From Halorussus salinus (GTDB lineage: Archaea; Halobacteriota; Halobacteria; Halobacteriales; Haladaptataceae): a DNA stretch of 64,000 bases. Where the stretch lies: the NCBI RefSeq assembly GCF_004765815.2, contig NZ_ML974127.1:908927-972926 (forward strand). The letters run 5' to 3'. Made by a program: the position numbers and the translations under genes. Positions 8,642-17,153 of the stretch are shown here, piece by piece; position 1 is the stretch's first letter; the number at the start of each line of letters is the position of its first letter. The notes beneath the pieces were generated by a model, which was not told the origin of the DNA, did not search any database, and saw only the letters and a program-made list of their open reading frames with translations.

Positions 8642-9967
8642 ATGCCAACGTCGTCGCAGTCCGACATCGACCACGCCGCTCGGGCGCGGGACGTGCTGGG
8701 GTTCTCGCGGTGGTGGCAGGTCGCCGCCGCCGCGGTGATGATGGGCCTCATCAGCCCGTACCAGTACGTCTGGTCGTCCATCGAGTCGCCCATCGCGCGG
8801 TCGCTCGCACTCGACCCGACCGCGCTCGGGTTCGTCTTCACCCTGTTCGTCGTCTTTCAGGCCGGGTCGCAGTTCCCCGTCGGGTGGTACCGGGACCGCC
8901 ACGGACCGCGAGGACTCACGCTTCTCGCCGGTCTCCTCGCGGGCGGCGGCTACGTGGGACTGGCCTACGCGACCGAGGTCTGGCAGCTCTACCTCCTCTA
9001 TTCGCTGGGCGCGGTCGGGGTCGGCATCGTCTACACCGTCGCGGTCAACACCGCGCTGAAGTGGTTCCCCGACCGACGGGGGCTGACGACCGGCGTCGGC
9101 ACGATGGCGTTCGCCGCGGGGTCGGCCCTGTTCATCCCGTACGTCCGGACCAACGCCACCGTGGCGGGCTATCCGGACGTGCTTCGCAACATGGGCCTGC
9201 TCATCGGCGTCGGTCTCCTCGTGGGCGCGCTGGTCCTGCGCGACCCGCCGAGCGGGTGGGCCGACGCGAGCGACGAGGGAGACGAGGCCGCCGCGGAGTC
9301 TGCCGACGCCGAGGAGACGACCGACCGCGCGGCGGAGGCCGACCGCGCCGAGACCGACGGCGGCGCGACCCTCACCGCGGGCAAGCAGTACACCACCCGC
9401 GAGATGCTCCGGACGTGGCAGTTCTGGCTGATGTACGCGATGTTCGTCTTCGTCAGCGGTGCAGGGCTGATGTTGACCGCAAAGAGCGTCTCGTTCGCCC
9501 AGAACGTCGGCCTGAACGCCGTAACCGCGACGATATCCGCCACGCTCATCCCCATCGCGGGCGGTATCGGCCGCCTCGTCGTCGGCGACCTCTCGGACAG
9601 GGTGGACCGCGAGCGGGCGATGGCGGTTTCGTTCACGCTCTGTGGCATCGGGCTGTTGGCGGTGGTCTGGTTCGGCGTGACCAACACCGTGGTCGGCTTT
9701 CTGGCCGCGGTGGCGATTACGGCCTTCTTCTGGAGTCCCCAGTACACGCTCTTTCCGAGCGTCGTCGGCGACTACTACGGGCAGGAACACTCGTCGGCGA
9801 ACTACGCCCTGCTGTACTCCGGGAAGATGTGGGGCGGCGTCTTCGGCGGCGGCGTGGCTGGCTGGCTCGTGACACAGACCGGTTGGCCCACCGCGTTCGC
9901 CATCGGCGGCGGATTCGCGGTGTTGGCGGGGCTTGCGGCGGTTCTCCTCCGCGAACCGAGCGAGTAA
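8642..9967 (+). CDS. MFS transporter, oxalate/formate antiporter (OxlT)-like
   Basis: 441 residues with about 12 hydrophobic helices split by a polar acidic loop (residues ~205-250) between the two six-helix bundles. The first-bundle signature is GWYRDRHGPRGLTLLAGLLAGGG and the second is GDLSDRVDRERAMAVSF, both MFS-type loop motifs after helices 2 and 8. The pattern (QYVWSSIESPIAR, AVNTALKWFPDRRGLTTG) is that of OxlT-like carriers of organic anions. The substrate is not determinable. The start is the ATG at 8642 with GGAG 8 nt upstream, rather than an earlier in-frame TTG. Confidence 0.85.
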   Translation: MPTSSQSDIDHAARARDVLGFSRWWQVAAAAVMMGLISPYQYVWSSIESPIARSLALDPTALGFVFTLFVVFQAGSQFPVGWYRDRHGPRGLTLLAGLLAGGGYVGLAYATEVWQLYLLYSLGAVGVGIVYTVAVNTALKWFPDRRGLTTGVGTMAFAAGSALFIPYVRTNATVAGYPDVLRNMGLLIGVGLLVGALVLRDPPSGWADASDEGDEAAAESADAEETTDRAAEADRAETDGGATLTAGKQYTTREMLRTWQFWLMYAMFVFVSGAGLMLTAKSVSFAQNVGLNAVTATISATLIPIAGGIGRLVVGDLSDRVDRERAMAVSFTLCGIGLLAVVWFGVTNTVVGFLAAVAITAFFWSPQYTLFPSVVGDYYGQEHSSANYALLYSGKMWGGVFGGGVAGWLVTQTGWPTAFAIGGGFAVLAGLAAVLLREPSE

Positions 9968-10267
9968 GTCACGCGCTCCGGCAGCGTTCGATTCTCCGGC
10001 GGCGTTCGACTCTCCGGCGACGGTTCGTTTCTCGACGCCGACGACGTTCGAATCGCGCTCCTCGGCGAAATTACTGACAGGAATTTCCGGACGGGACTGA
10101 GAACCGCCCTACCGTTCATTTTGGACACTCTACGGTAGAAAACAGACTGATGGCGTATCCATAAGTTATGAAAATCTCATACAGCGCATAGGATTCGCCT
10201 ATCGGTATTGAACCGTTCAACTACGGGAAAGAGTTATATACCTATGGGGCATATTTTGTAATAGATT
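9968..10267. other. 300-bp intergenic region with operator-like palindrome and promoter
   Basis: No gene is seen. The first part contains two near-identical 18-nt direct copies of GCGTTCGATTCTCCGGCG (around 9984 and 10002). From 10130 the sequence becomes AT-rich. A perfect hairpin ATAGG-ATTCG-CCTAT is at 10188-10202. A TATA box (GAGTTATATACC) is at 10231-10242, about 30 nt before the next ATG. The palindrome upstream of the TATA box could bind a regulator. Confidence 0.5.
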
Positions 10268-10501
10268 ATGACTGGGTACTACGACCTAATCCTCGGATTG
10301 ATTCCGCTCTCCCTCGTCGGAGTAACTGCCGTGCTGAGCGTCGTCGGTTTCTCGATTACGTCCGCCGTCCCGCTGGCGGCCAGTATCCCCGTCGCGCTCA
10401 TCGGACACGCACTGTTCGTCAACAGCCCCGTGGACGACCCCCAGTCTTCGTCCGAGACCGTCGAGTCTTCGTCCTCGACCTCCTTCGAGCCCGCCGACTG
10501 A
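10268..10501 (+). CDS. small two-helix membrane protein
   Basis: 77 residues. Two hydrophobic helices (LILGLIPLSLVGVTAVLSVVGF and AVPLAASIPVALIGHALFV) are followed by a Ser/Glu/Asp-rich cytoplasmic-type tail (QSSSETVESSSSTSFEPAD). Small proteins of this layout are widespread in haloarchaea and have no known function. A strong TATA box about 30 nt upstream supports a nearly leaderless transcript. It is monocistronic by position. Confidence 0.8.
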   Translation: MTGYYDLILGLIPLSLVGVTAVLSVVGFSITSAVPLAASIPVALIGHALFVNSPVDDPQSSSETVESSSSTSFEPAD

Positions 10502-10680
10502 ACCGACTCTCGATTCCCGACTTCGACTTCCGATTCCGTCGTTGCGGTCTTTCTCTCACTTCTCGCGTTGGTAGTTTCGCTCGGAGCGTCTTCTCAAACC
10601 TCGACGCGGACTGTTCAACCACCCGTCAGCTCTCGGGTCGTCCCTCAATCGTTTTCCGACTGGACTGTGTTGCTTGGGCC

Positions 10681-11679
10681 ATGACGGACGCACTGTTCCT
10701 GACCAGCGAGGAGGTATCCGGATTGGCGACGCCCGGCGAGTACGTCGAGGCGGTCCGGGAGGGCTACCGCCAGCGCGGCGAGGGCGCTCCGGCCCGACCG
10801 CGAGCGAAACTCACCAACGCCGACCCGCCGGGGATGCTCACCGACTACTCGGCGGTCCTGCCCGAGACCGGCGCGATGGGCGGGTACATGTACGCCGCCG
10901 GGTTCGGCGAAGAGGACGCGTGGTTCCTCGCGCCCGTCTTCGACGCCGAGTCGGGCGAACCCCTCGCGCTGCTGGACGGCGCGAGCATGAACCCCTTCAA
11001 GACCGGCGCGGCGGGCGCGGTCGGTATCGACGCGCTCGCTCGTGAGGACGCCAAAACGTTGGCACTCCTCGGGGCTGGCTCGCAGGCCCGCGGGCAGTTG
11101 CGCGCGGCCGCCGCGGTCCGGGACCTCGACAGCGTGTGGGTGTACTCGCCGACCAAGGACTCGCGCGAGTCGTTCGCGGCCGAGATGAACGAGCAGTTAG
11201 CGCCGTCGGTCGCGGCGGTCGCCTCCAGCGCGGCCGCGGTCGAGGAGGCCGATGTCGTGGTCACGGCGACGACCGCGAGCGACCCGGTGTTCGACGGCGA
11301 CCTGCTGGCGGAAGGGACCCACGTCACCGCGATGGGTCAGTACCACCCCAACAAGCGCGAACTCGACGCGACGACCATCGAGCGTGCCAAGTACGTCCCG
11401 GACCTCCGCGAGCGCGTGATGGAGGACGCCGGGTCGTTCATCGCCGCGGTCGAGGAGGGCGTCGTCTCCGAGGACCACGTTCACGCGGAGTTGGGCGAGG
11501 TCGTCGCCGGGGAAGCGCCGGGCCGCGAGTCCGACGAGGAGATCACCGTCTTCGACAGCGGCGGGACCGGAATCGAGACGGTCGCCGCGGCGCACATGCT
11601 CTACGAGAAGGCCCGAGACGAGGGACTCGGCTCCGAAATCTCGTTCGCGCCCGCGAGCGAGGCGCTGACCGGTCGGTAG
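10681..11679 (+). CDS. ornithine cyclodeaminase / mu-crystallin family protein
   Basis: 332-residue NAD(P)-binding enzyme. The N-terminal half has family residues for substrate binding (RPRAKL, GMLTDYSAVLPETGAMGGYMYA) and the Rossmann fold follows with LALLGAGSQARGQLRA (~residues 125-140). Later the sequence HVTAMGQYHPNKREL and VFDSGGTGIETVAA match the family. Members include ornithine cyclodeaminase, archaeal alanine dehydrogenase and ketimine reductase, so the reaction is left open. The length is typical. The gene is monocistronic, with a 370-bp gap downstream. Confidence 0.88.
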   Translation: MTDALFLTSEEVSGLATPGEYVEAVREGYRQRGEGAPARPRAKLTNADPPGMLTDYSAVLPETGAMGGYMYAAGFGEEDAWFLAPVFDAESGEPLALLDGASMNPFKTGAAGAVGIDALAREDAKTLALLGAGSQARGQLRAAAAVRDLDSVWVYSPTKDSRESFAAEMNEQLAPSVAAVASSAAAVEEADVVVTATTASDPVFDGDLLAEGTHVTAMGQYHPNKRELDATTIERAKYVPDLRERVMEDAGSFIAAVEEGVVSEDHVHAELGEVVAGEAPGRESDEEITVFDSGGTGIETVAAAHMLYEKARDEGLGSEISFAPASEALTGR

Positions 11680-12050
11680 TCGAGGCGCCGTAGAACTGGA
11701 CTCTCGTCTCGGGGACTCGGCGATTCAGAGAAAGCGGTGGTCGGTCGCTCGTTGCAAGGCTACCTTACGCCGCGAGCATCATCGCCGCGATGAACGACGA
11801 GTCGGTGCCCGCACTGGTCTCTTTTTTCTTGCGCTCAACGTCGGTCTTGTTTCGGGGATGCTGCCATCGCATAGCTCTACAAAATATTTACTCACACTTG
11901 AGTATGTCGTCTCGGTTATGGGTTGGCAGAGACTCGCAAATAATTTGTGATAGCATAGCACGACTCTGTCGAAACGGTAGCAATCCGACCCGACTTTCTC
12001 GGAATACCGTCCGCAGATTCTATCTAACTATCAAATGCGACCGCTCTCGC
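11680..12050. other. 371-bp region without a confident gene
   Basis: AT-richer than its surroundings. It contains a T-run TTTTTTC at 11822-11828, a TATA-like AAAATATTTA at 11880-11889 and a possible short ORF on the minus strand (11765-11872, listed separately). A plus-strand reading frame from 11904 runs into and overlaps a better-supported antisense membrane gene and is not accepted. Confidence 0.4.
11765..11872 (-). CDS. possible 35-residue ORF or gene remnant
   Basis: Unrecognised. It starts MRWQHPRNK, has a basic middle (ERKKKE) and ends with a coding-like segment SAGTDSSFIAAMMLAA directly before a TAA. The C-terminal segment has haloarchaeal codon use (GCG, CTC, ATC), while the first part looks less coding-like. 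The TATA-like AAATATTT at 11880-11887 is too close (~12 nt) to be a standard promoter for this ATG. It may be the 3' end of a decayed gene. Confidence 0.2.
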   Translation of the reverse strand: MRWQHPRNKTDVERKKKETSAGTDSSFIAAMMLAA

Positions 12051-12341
12051 TCAGTCCAATATCAATTCTGGAACCGATGCGAGGAGAACGAGAAAGACGA
12101 CGAGGAGACCGACGGCCAGCGTTCGAAGTACTCCTGCGGAACGTCGTCGGTCCGGAGGTAGCGATTCGGCGAACCCGGAGAGTGCAAACGCGATACCCGA
12201 AAAGAGGAACAAGTGGAAACCGTCGAGTACGACACCGGAATACACCCACACGAGAAGGCAGACGGACGACAAAAACGAGAAGAGAAGCCCCTTCCGTCGT
12301 CCATCCGGTTCGCGGAACAACGTCCGCTGAAGTACCTCCAT
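12051..12341 (-). CDS. small hypothetical membrane protein
   Basis: 96 residues, no family recognised. Three hydrophobic segments are visible: LLFSFLSSVCLLVWVYSGVV, FHLFLFSGIAFALSGFA, and TLAVGLLVVFLVLLASVP. They are separated by short charged loops (RREPDGRRK-type at the N-terminus, SLPPDRRRSAG before the last helix). A minus-strand TATA box (ATAATTTATC, 12363-12372) is centred 27 nt before the ATG, a textbook leaderless promoter, which is the main support for expression. The downstream gap on this strand is the 371-bp region. Confidence 0.75.
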   Translation of the reverse strand: MEVLQRTLFREPDGRRKGLLFSFLSSVCLLVWVYSGVVLDGFHLFLFSGIAFALSGFAESLPPDRRRSAGVLRTLAVGLLVVFLVLLASVPELILD

Positions 12342-12446
12342 ACCTCCCAGTAAGAGTTCGACCTGATAAATTATTTGGAGAGTGAGACGTGGGCACTGGT
12401 ATCTGTCTCGTCTCTCTCTGACGAGCAGAGTGCCGCGTCGATGTCA

Positions 12447-13493
12447 CTACAGTCCAATCGCCTGCATCAGCGAGATACCGCTCGCCAGCGCGCCGACCAG
12501 ATAGCCGCCGATTGCGCCGCCGTTCAACAGCGGGAGTCCGGCGTGGGCGCGGCCCTTCATCACCATCCAGAGGAGAACCAGCAAGCCCCCAATCGTGCCG
12601 ACCATCGAGGTCAGCGCCGGGAGGTTCAGCGCCAACCCTGAGACGAGCGGGTCGGCGGGCGCGAAGGAGGCCGCGCTGGCGACCATCACCGTCGGCATCA
12701 CGGCGTCGCCCAGTCCGATGAAGAACACGTCCCGGTCGGACACCTCCGGGCGCTCGGCCTCGGCGTGGTCGCCCTCGGCGTCCGTCGCTGGCGCGTCGTC
12801 TGCGTCCGTCTCCGGGGTCTCGCCGCCGTCCGCGGCGCTGGCTTCCGGTTCGTTCTCCTCGTCAGCCACCCCGTCGTCGTTCAGGAAGGAGTACGAGAGC
12901 GTCATCGGAATCACGAGGATGACCGGAATCTTCAGGTCCATCACGCCCGAGGCCAGCGTCAGCATGTGTTCGGTGCCGTAGACCGAAATGGCGTCGTAGA
13001 CCGCCAGCACGGTCAGCAGCACGATGGCCGGGAGGAGGCTGAAGCTGATGCCGAACAGTCCGGCCGCGCCAGCGCCCATCAGGACGCCCGCGGCGTCGAT
13101 GACGTACCACTCGGGGTGGACCGCGAGCGCGAGCGAGACGGTCGCGGCCGCGCCCAGCGCGACCACGTTGAGCGGTGCGCCGCCCCACTGCACGACGAGC
13201 CACGCCGGAATCACGACCGAGAAGACGTACCACGAGAGGAGTCCGCTGGTGAAGATAATCGCCCCGCGGAGCAACCACTGTACGTCGAGTTTGATGATGG
13301 CGAGCATCACGCCGGTCAGTACCAACACCGCCGCGACGTAGACCAGACTGTTCGTCGGGTCGGAGGGGTTCTCGACCTGCTGGTAGCCCGCCTGCTGGAA
13401 CGGCTCGACGAGCGCCAGCGCGCCGAGTTGGACCAGCAGGAACATGGCCACGGTCAACCCGACGGCCGCGAACACGCGCGTTCGATTCTCCAT
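12447..13493 (-). CDS. presenilin-like A22 family intramembrane aspartyl protease
   Basis: 348-residue polytopic membrane protein. The catalytic aspartates are in AVYDAISVYGTEHM (YD motif) and FIGLGDAVMPT (GxGD motif), the hallmark pair of presenilin and signal-peptide-peptidase homologues. A hydrophilic acidic loop rich in Asp/Glu/Ala (~residues 210-255) separates them. The last helix has GLPLLNGGA, with PLL where eukaryotic presenilins have PAL. The start is the ATG at 13491-13493, since the upstream extension in this frame is low quality. It probably cleaves transmembrane peptides; substrates are unknown. It is transcribed away from the next gene. Confidence 0.9.
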   Translation of the reverse strand: MENRTRVFAAVGLTVAMFLLVQLGALALVEPFQQAGYQQVENPSDPTNSLVYVAAVLVLTGVMLAIIKLDVQWLLRGAIIFTSGLLSWYVFSVVIPAWLVVQWGGAPLNVVALGAAATVSLALAVHPEWYVIDAAGVLMGAGAAGLFGISFSLLPAIVLLTVLAVYDAISVYGTEHMLTLASGVMDLKIPVILVIPMTLSYSFLNDDGVADEENEPEASAADGGETPETDADDAPATDAEGDHAEAERPEVSDRDVFFIGLGDAVMPTVMVASAASFAPADPLVSGLALNLPALTSMVGTIGGLLVLLWMVMKGRAHAGLPLLNGGAIGGYLVGALASGISLMQAIGL

Positions 13494-13619
13494 GCCCGGT
13501 CGTTGCCACCCGCCGGTCTTTGTGGTTGTGGTCTCCTCGCGCCGCGGACCCGACTCCCGACCGGTCGCACACGAACGCTGACCGACACGTTTTTCGTCGG
13601 GCCGGACCCATGCGATGGC

Positions 13620-13934
13620 ATGTCGAGTCACGGAACGCGAGGCCGCTCGGCGGGGACCGTCCGCCTCCCCGACGCCGTGCCGTTCACCCTGCCAGCCCTG
13701 AACCGCCTCAGTTGGGAACTGGGGTCGCGGGTCGTCTCGGACGGGTCGCTCGTCGCCGAGTGGGAACAGGTCTCGTCGGGGCGGCGACTCGGCGTCTACG
13801 ACGTGACCGAGAACACGGTCGTCTTCGCCGTCCGGACCCCGGTCGGGCGCGAACGCTTCTACGGCGCGGCGAAGGCCGACTTCGAGGAGAAGCGCCGACA
13901 CTTCGCCGAGGCGGACGACTGGCGACGAGCGTAA
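13620..13934 (+). CDS. small conserved-looking hypothetical protein
   Basis: 104 residues, no family recognised. It is soluble and mixed alpha/beta in character: VRLPDAVPFTLPALNRLSWELG, then strands SLVAEWEQVS, RLGVYDVTENTVVFAVRTPVG and a charged C-terminal helix (KADFEEKRRHFAEADDW). The ATG at 13620 is divergent from the presenilin-like gene. Its stop is only 7 bp from the stop of gar1 on the other strand, so the two genes converge. Codon use is normal for the window, which supports a real gene. Confidence 0.7.
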   Translation: MSSHGTRGRSAGTVRLPDAVPFTLPALNRLSWELGSRVVSDGSLVAEWEQVSSGRRLGVYDVTENTVVFAVRTPVGRERFYGAAKADFEEKRRHFAEADDWRRA

Positions 13935-13941
13935 CGAAAAT

Positions 13942-14175
13942 TCAGCGCGCGTACAGTTTCTGGCCCACCAGCGTCGCCAGCGCCACGCCGTCGTCCGGCG
14001 TGACCGCGACGTAGGGCCGCGAGACCGGGCCGAACACGTCCACGACCCGACCCACGACGTTCAGTTGTTCGTCCACCGCCTCGGTGCCCACGTCCGGCGG
14101 GTCGTCGTCGGGACACCGGACGACCGCCAGTCCTTGGGCGGTCCGGACGACCTCGCCGAGTTTCTGCATCGCCAT
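13942..14175 (-). CDS. gar1: H/ACA RNA-protein complex component Gar1
   Basis: 77-residue RNA-binding beta-barrel protein of the H/ACA ribonucleoprotein that guides pseudouridylation of rRNA, alongside Cbf5, Nop10 and L7Ae. The recognisable core is LGEVVRTAQGLAVVRC, then LNVVGRVVDVFGPVSRPYVAV, typical of archaeal Gar1. The start at 14175 overlaps the srp19 stop in ATGA; a second ATG six bases later is possible. The pairing srp19-gar1 is common in archaeal genomes and suggests one message for two RNP proteins. Confidence 0.92.
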   Translation of the reverse strand: MAMQKLGEVVRTAQGLAVVRCPDDDPPDVGTEAVDEQLNVVGRVVDVFGPVSRPYVAVTPDDGVALATLVGQKLYAR

Positions 14176-14456
14176 CAGTCGCGGAGCGCCGCGACGTACG
14201 CCGCGACCGCCTGAATCAGGTCGTTCTTCGAGGAGTCGTCGGCGTTCTGGACCAGCACGCGACCGCGCTCGTCCCAGTTCTCGCGGGAGTAGGCCTTGTC
14301 GCGCTCGATTATCGCGTCGTACCCGACCTGCTGGACGGCTTGGGCGATTTCGTCTACCGTCGGCTCGGCGACGGCCATCTCGGCGGCTACCCGTCGGCCC
14401 TCGTTGCGGGTCTTCTCCGCGTCGAAGTAGGCGGGCCACAGCACTTTCTCGACCAT
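14175..14456 (-). CDS. srp19: signal recognition particle 19 kDa protein SRP19
   Basis: 93-residue protein that binds 7S RNA helices 6 and 8 and prepares the SRP for SRP54 binding, needed for co-translational membrane insertion. The family core is [19 protein letters not shown] near the N-terminus and a C-terminal segment with RVLVQ. The length is normal for archaea. The stop overlaps the gar1 start by 4 bp. A TATA-like GTTTAAC on the minus strand (about 14479-14485) is ~27 nt before the ATG, suggesting a leaderless start. Confidence 0.95.
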   Translation of the reverse strand: MVEKVLWPAYFDAEKTRNEGRRVAAEMAVAEPTVDEIAQAVQQVGYDAIIERDKAYSRENWDERGRVLVQNADDSSKNDLIQAVAAYVAALRD

Positions 14457-14518
14457 ACGTCAACGTCTCGCTCCGGCCGTTAAACAACTTAGGAAAAGAG
14501 AGAGTCGTCTCGGCGGCG

Positions 14519-15754
14519 TCAGCGACGACGCGCGAGCATCGCCGCACCGGCGAGGGCCGCGAGCGCCGCGGGGACGCCGAAGCCGGGGATGGACCCGGAC
14601 GACGAGTCGCTCGTCGTAGTCGTCGCGTCCTGCATGGCCTCCTCGTCGGTCATCGTCTCGGTCGCAGAGTCCATCGCAGTGGTCGTCTGCGTCGCCGCCT
14701 CCGCGTCCGTCGTCTCCGCGTCCGCCGTCTCCGTACTCTCCATCGTGGTGGCGGCAGTCGTGGTCGCGTTCGCCTCGGCGTACGCTTCGGGGTGGAACGC
14801 TTGGGCCATCTCCACGATGGCGTAGACCACGCGCGGTGCGGGCTGGCTGATGTTCTCGCTACTCACCGTGACGAGTTGGTCGTTCTGGACCGCGGCGGTG
14901 CCGTTGTACGCCTCGGTCTGGGGGTAGCCGCCGAACGCCCCGATCTGGACTATCCACTCGGGGTTCTGCTGGACGATGACCTCCTCGCTAATCTTGGCGT
15001 AGCCGGTGATGTTGGCCGCGGCCGCGAGGTTCGTCCCGCCCGCGAGTTCGACCACGTTCCCGACGAAGGTGCCCTCGCCCGCGGTCCACCCGCCGCCCTG
15101 CGAGACGAACACCGTCGGGGACTCCTCGCCCTCGGTGGCCTCTCGCACGGTCGAGATGCGGTCTTTCATCCACGAAACCGTCTCGGTCGCACCGTCGCAG
15201 TTGCCGGTGAGTTCGCCCGTGAGATTCGTCTTCGCGTAGATGTCGGCGACCGACTTCGCCTCGGCGAACTTGAAGACGGTGAGTCCGGCCTCCCGGAGTT
15301 TCACGACCGTCTCGTTCGAGACGACGTTCGCGGTGAGAACGAGGTCGGGCTCTTGGGCGACGACCTTCTCGACGTTCACGTAGGTCCGGCCCGCGCCCGA
15401 GACGTTCGCCCGCGAGTCGGCACCGTCGAGATACGACGAGTACTGCGTGACGCCGACGACTTGGGACTTGCCGCCGATCTCCCACATCGTCTGGGCCGCG
15501 CTCGGGCCGAGCGTGACGACGCGCTCGGGGGAGCTATCGACCGTCACCTCGGTCCCCGTCGCGTCCGTCTCGGTGACGGGGAACGAACAGTTCGACTGCG
15601 CCGCCGCAGTCGCGCTCTCCACCTGACTCGCGCTCCCTACCTGCCCGACCGCGCTCGCGTCGCTCGGGGCCGCCCCGGAGACCGCTCCGACCGGGGCGAC
15701 GCCCGCCGCGAGGACGAGCAGTACCGCCAGTAGCGTCGTTGCCTGCTGTCTCAT
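14519..15754 (-). CDS. btuF: BtuF-like corrinoid/iron-chelate ABC transporter substrate-binding protein, PGF-CTERM anchored
   Basis: 411 residues. A Sec-type signal (residues ~1-25, [17 protein letters not shown]) is followed by a periplasmic-binding-protein fold of the helical-backbone type: [45 protein letters not shown] Thr/Ala/Asp/Glu-rich stalk (~330-385) leads to [19 protein letters not shown] plus RRR, a PGF-CTERM-type sorting signal for archaeosortase processing and lipid attachment. Divergent from the btuC-like permease with 61 bp between starts. The family covers vitamin B12 and ferric siderophores, and the exact ligand is inferred from similarity of the trio to haloarchaeal BtuFCD. 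Confidence 0.88.
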   Translation of the reverse strand: MRQQATTLLAVLLVLAAGVAPVGAVSGAAPSDASAVGQVGSASQVESATAAAQSNCSFPVTETDATGTEVTVDSSPERVVTLGPSAAQTMWEIGGKSQVVGVTQYSSYLDGADSRANVSGAGRTYVNVEKVVAQEPDLVLTANVVSNETVVKLREAGLTVFKFAEAKSVADIYAKTNLTGELTGNCDGATETVSWMKDRISTVREATEGEESPTVFVSQGGGWTAGEGTFVGNVVELAGGTNLAAAANITGYAKISEEVIVQQNPEWIVQIGAFGGYPQTEAYNGTAAVQNDQLVTVSSENISQPAPRVVYAIVEMAQAFHPEAYAEANATTTAATTMESTETADAETTDAEAATQTTTAMDSATETMTDEEAMQDATTTTSDSSSGSIPGFGVPAALAALAGAAMLARRR

Positions 15755-15815
15755 GCGTTCCCATCTCCGACCGTATCCAATAAGTATTTACCTAAAGCAA
15801 TCAGGCTTTCATACG
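15755..15815. promoter_or_regulatory. shared divergent promoter of btuF and btuC
   Basis: The 61-bp gap holds one AT-rich core, AATAAGTATTTACC (about 15779-15792). Read on the plus strand it is ~27-30 nt before the btuC ATG; read on the minus strand (AAATACTTATT) it is ~30 nt before the btuF ATG. One core could serve both directions, which would tie expression of binding protein and permease together. No metal-regulator box was recognised. Confidence 0.6.
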
Positions 15816-16928
15816 ATGCGTAGCTCCGCGCGAATCGTCGGCACGTCCGCGGTGTTGGCCGCCGTGCTGGCGGTCGTCGTAATAGTGAGCGCCGCGATAG
15901 GGCCGGTCGCCCTCGACTACGCGGTGGTCGGCAAGGTCCTCCTGAACGCGCTCGCGGTCCCCGTCGGAGTCGGGACGACCGAGCGGACGCTCCGACTCGC
16001 GGGGGTGGCGATTTCGGGTCCGACGCCGACCGTCGAGTTCGCGCCGCTCTTCGACTTCGCGGTGCCCGAGACCGCCCGGACCATCGTCGTGACGCTCCGG
16101 TTGCCCCGCATCGTCTTGGGCGCGGTCGTCGGGTTCGCGCTCTCGACGGCGGGGGTCGTGATGCAGGGGTTCTTCCGGAACCCGATGGCCGACCCCTCCA
16201 TCATCGGCGTCTCGTCGGGCGCGGCGGTGGGCGCGGTGGCGACCATCGCGCTTCCCTTCGCCCTCCCGTTCGCGCCCGGTCTCGCACTTCCAGCGGCGGC
16301 GTTCCTCGGCGCTATCGGGGCCGCCTTCGGCGTCTACCTGCTCGCCACCGAGGAGGGCCGAACCCCCGTCGCCACGCTCCTGCTCGCCGGGGTGGCGGTC
16401 CAGACGTTCCTCGGCGCGGTGGTTTCGTTTCTGCTCCTCCAGAGCGGCGAGAGCCTCCGCCGGGCGGTCTACTGGCTGATGGGCCACCTCCATCTGGCGT
16501 CGTGGGCCGACGTGGCGATGGTCCTGCCGGTGACGCTCGTCGGTTTCGGGGTCCTCCTCGCGTACGCGCGAGACCTGAACGTGCTTCTCCTCGGCGAGGA
16601 GGACGCCCACGCGCTCGGCGTCGAGGTCGAGCGCACCAAGCGACTGCTCCTCGGGGTCGCCAGCGTGATGACCGGCGCGGCGGTGGCGGTCACGGGCGTC
16701 ATCGGCTTCGTCGGGTTGGTCGTGCCCCACGTCGTGCGCCTGTTGGTGGGGCCGAACCACCGCATCCTACTCCCGACCTCCGCGCTCGCGGGCGCGACGT
16801 TCCTCGTCGCCACCGACACGCTGGCGCGGTCGGGTCCCGCGGAGCTACCGGTCGGCATCGTGACCGCGTTTCTCGGTGCGCCGTTTTTCCTCTATCTCCT
16901 CCGGACACGGGAGGTACACGCGCTATGA
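15816..16928 (+). CDS. btuC: BtuC-like ABC transporter permease (FecCD family)
   Basis: 370 residues, about ten hydrophobic helices, typical for the FecCD/BtuC permease family. Family signatures visible are [40 protein letters not shown] and, near the end, [20 protein letters not shown], the segment that contacts the ATPase. The start chosen is ATG 15816 because it follows the shared TATA core at the right distance. It works with the divergent binding protein and the ATPase at 17344, but a 415-bp gap with a palindromic element separates it from that ATPase. Confidence 0.92.
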   Translation: MRSSARIVGTSAVLAAVLAVVVIVSAAIGPVALDYAVVGKVLLNALAVPVGVGTTERTLRLAGVAISGPTPTVEFAPLFDFAVPETARTIVVTLRLPRIVLGAVVGFALSTAGVVMQGFFRNPMADPSIIGVSSGAAVGAVATIALPFALPFAPGLALPAAAFLGAIGAAFGVYLLATEEGRTPVATLLLAGVAVQTFLGAVVSFLLLQSGESLRRAVYWLMGHLHLASWADVAMVLPVTLVGFGVLLAYARDLNVLLLGEEDAHALGVEVERTKRLLLGVASVMTGAAVAVTGVIGFVGLVVPHVVRLLVGPNHRILLPTSALAGATFLVATDTLARSGPAELPVGIVTAFLGAPFFLYLLRTREVHAL

Positions 16929-17031
16929 ACCGGACTTTCGGTACTCGGAGGCCGCGGCTTCCGATTTGGCGCGCTCGATTACTCCTCCGACACGCGAACG
17001 CGTGGTCTCGAAAACAACCGTCTGGATGGAC

Positions 17032-17153
17032 GAAAGGGGCCGCCCGCTCGCGGACCGCAGGTCCGTGGTCGCCTGACCGACCCCTATCTGCGCCGGGCGG
17101 TGCGGAGAGGCGCGGATATGTCGGTCAGCGACCGCGAGCGGGCGGGGGCTTTC
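17032..17153. repeat. 122-bp palindromic, cloverleaf-like element between btuC and btuD
   Basis: Ends are inverted: GAAAGGGGCCGCCCGC at 17032-17047 against GCGGGCGGGGGCTTTC at 17138-17153, with a perfect 12-bp outer arm (GCCCGCTCGCGG 17042-17053, CCGCGAGCGGGC 17132-17143). Inside are a small hairpin GGACC-GCA-GGTCC (17052-17064), a long inner stem (GGTCGCCTGACCGAC at 17067 pairing with GTCGGTCAGCGACC at 17120-17133), and TATCTGCGCC (17085-17094) pairing with GGCGCGGATA (17109-17118). The whole element can fold on itself. It may be a miniature inverted-repeat element, a structured RNA or a processing site. I recall similar sequences in other haloarchaeal genomes but could not check. Confidence 0.7.

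Noticed and set aside
11790-12161. 123-codon plus-strand ORF
   Set aside because: Overlaps antisense the small membrane gene at 12051-12341, which has a well-placed TATA box; the plus ORF is Arg/Ser/Cys-rich with codon use unlike its neighbours.
15755-15815. Cobalamin riboswitch upstream of btuC
   Set aside because: The gap is 61 bp and both genes appear leaderless, so there is no room for the conserved B12-box structure.
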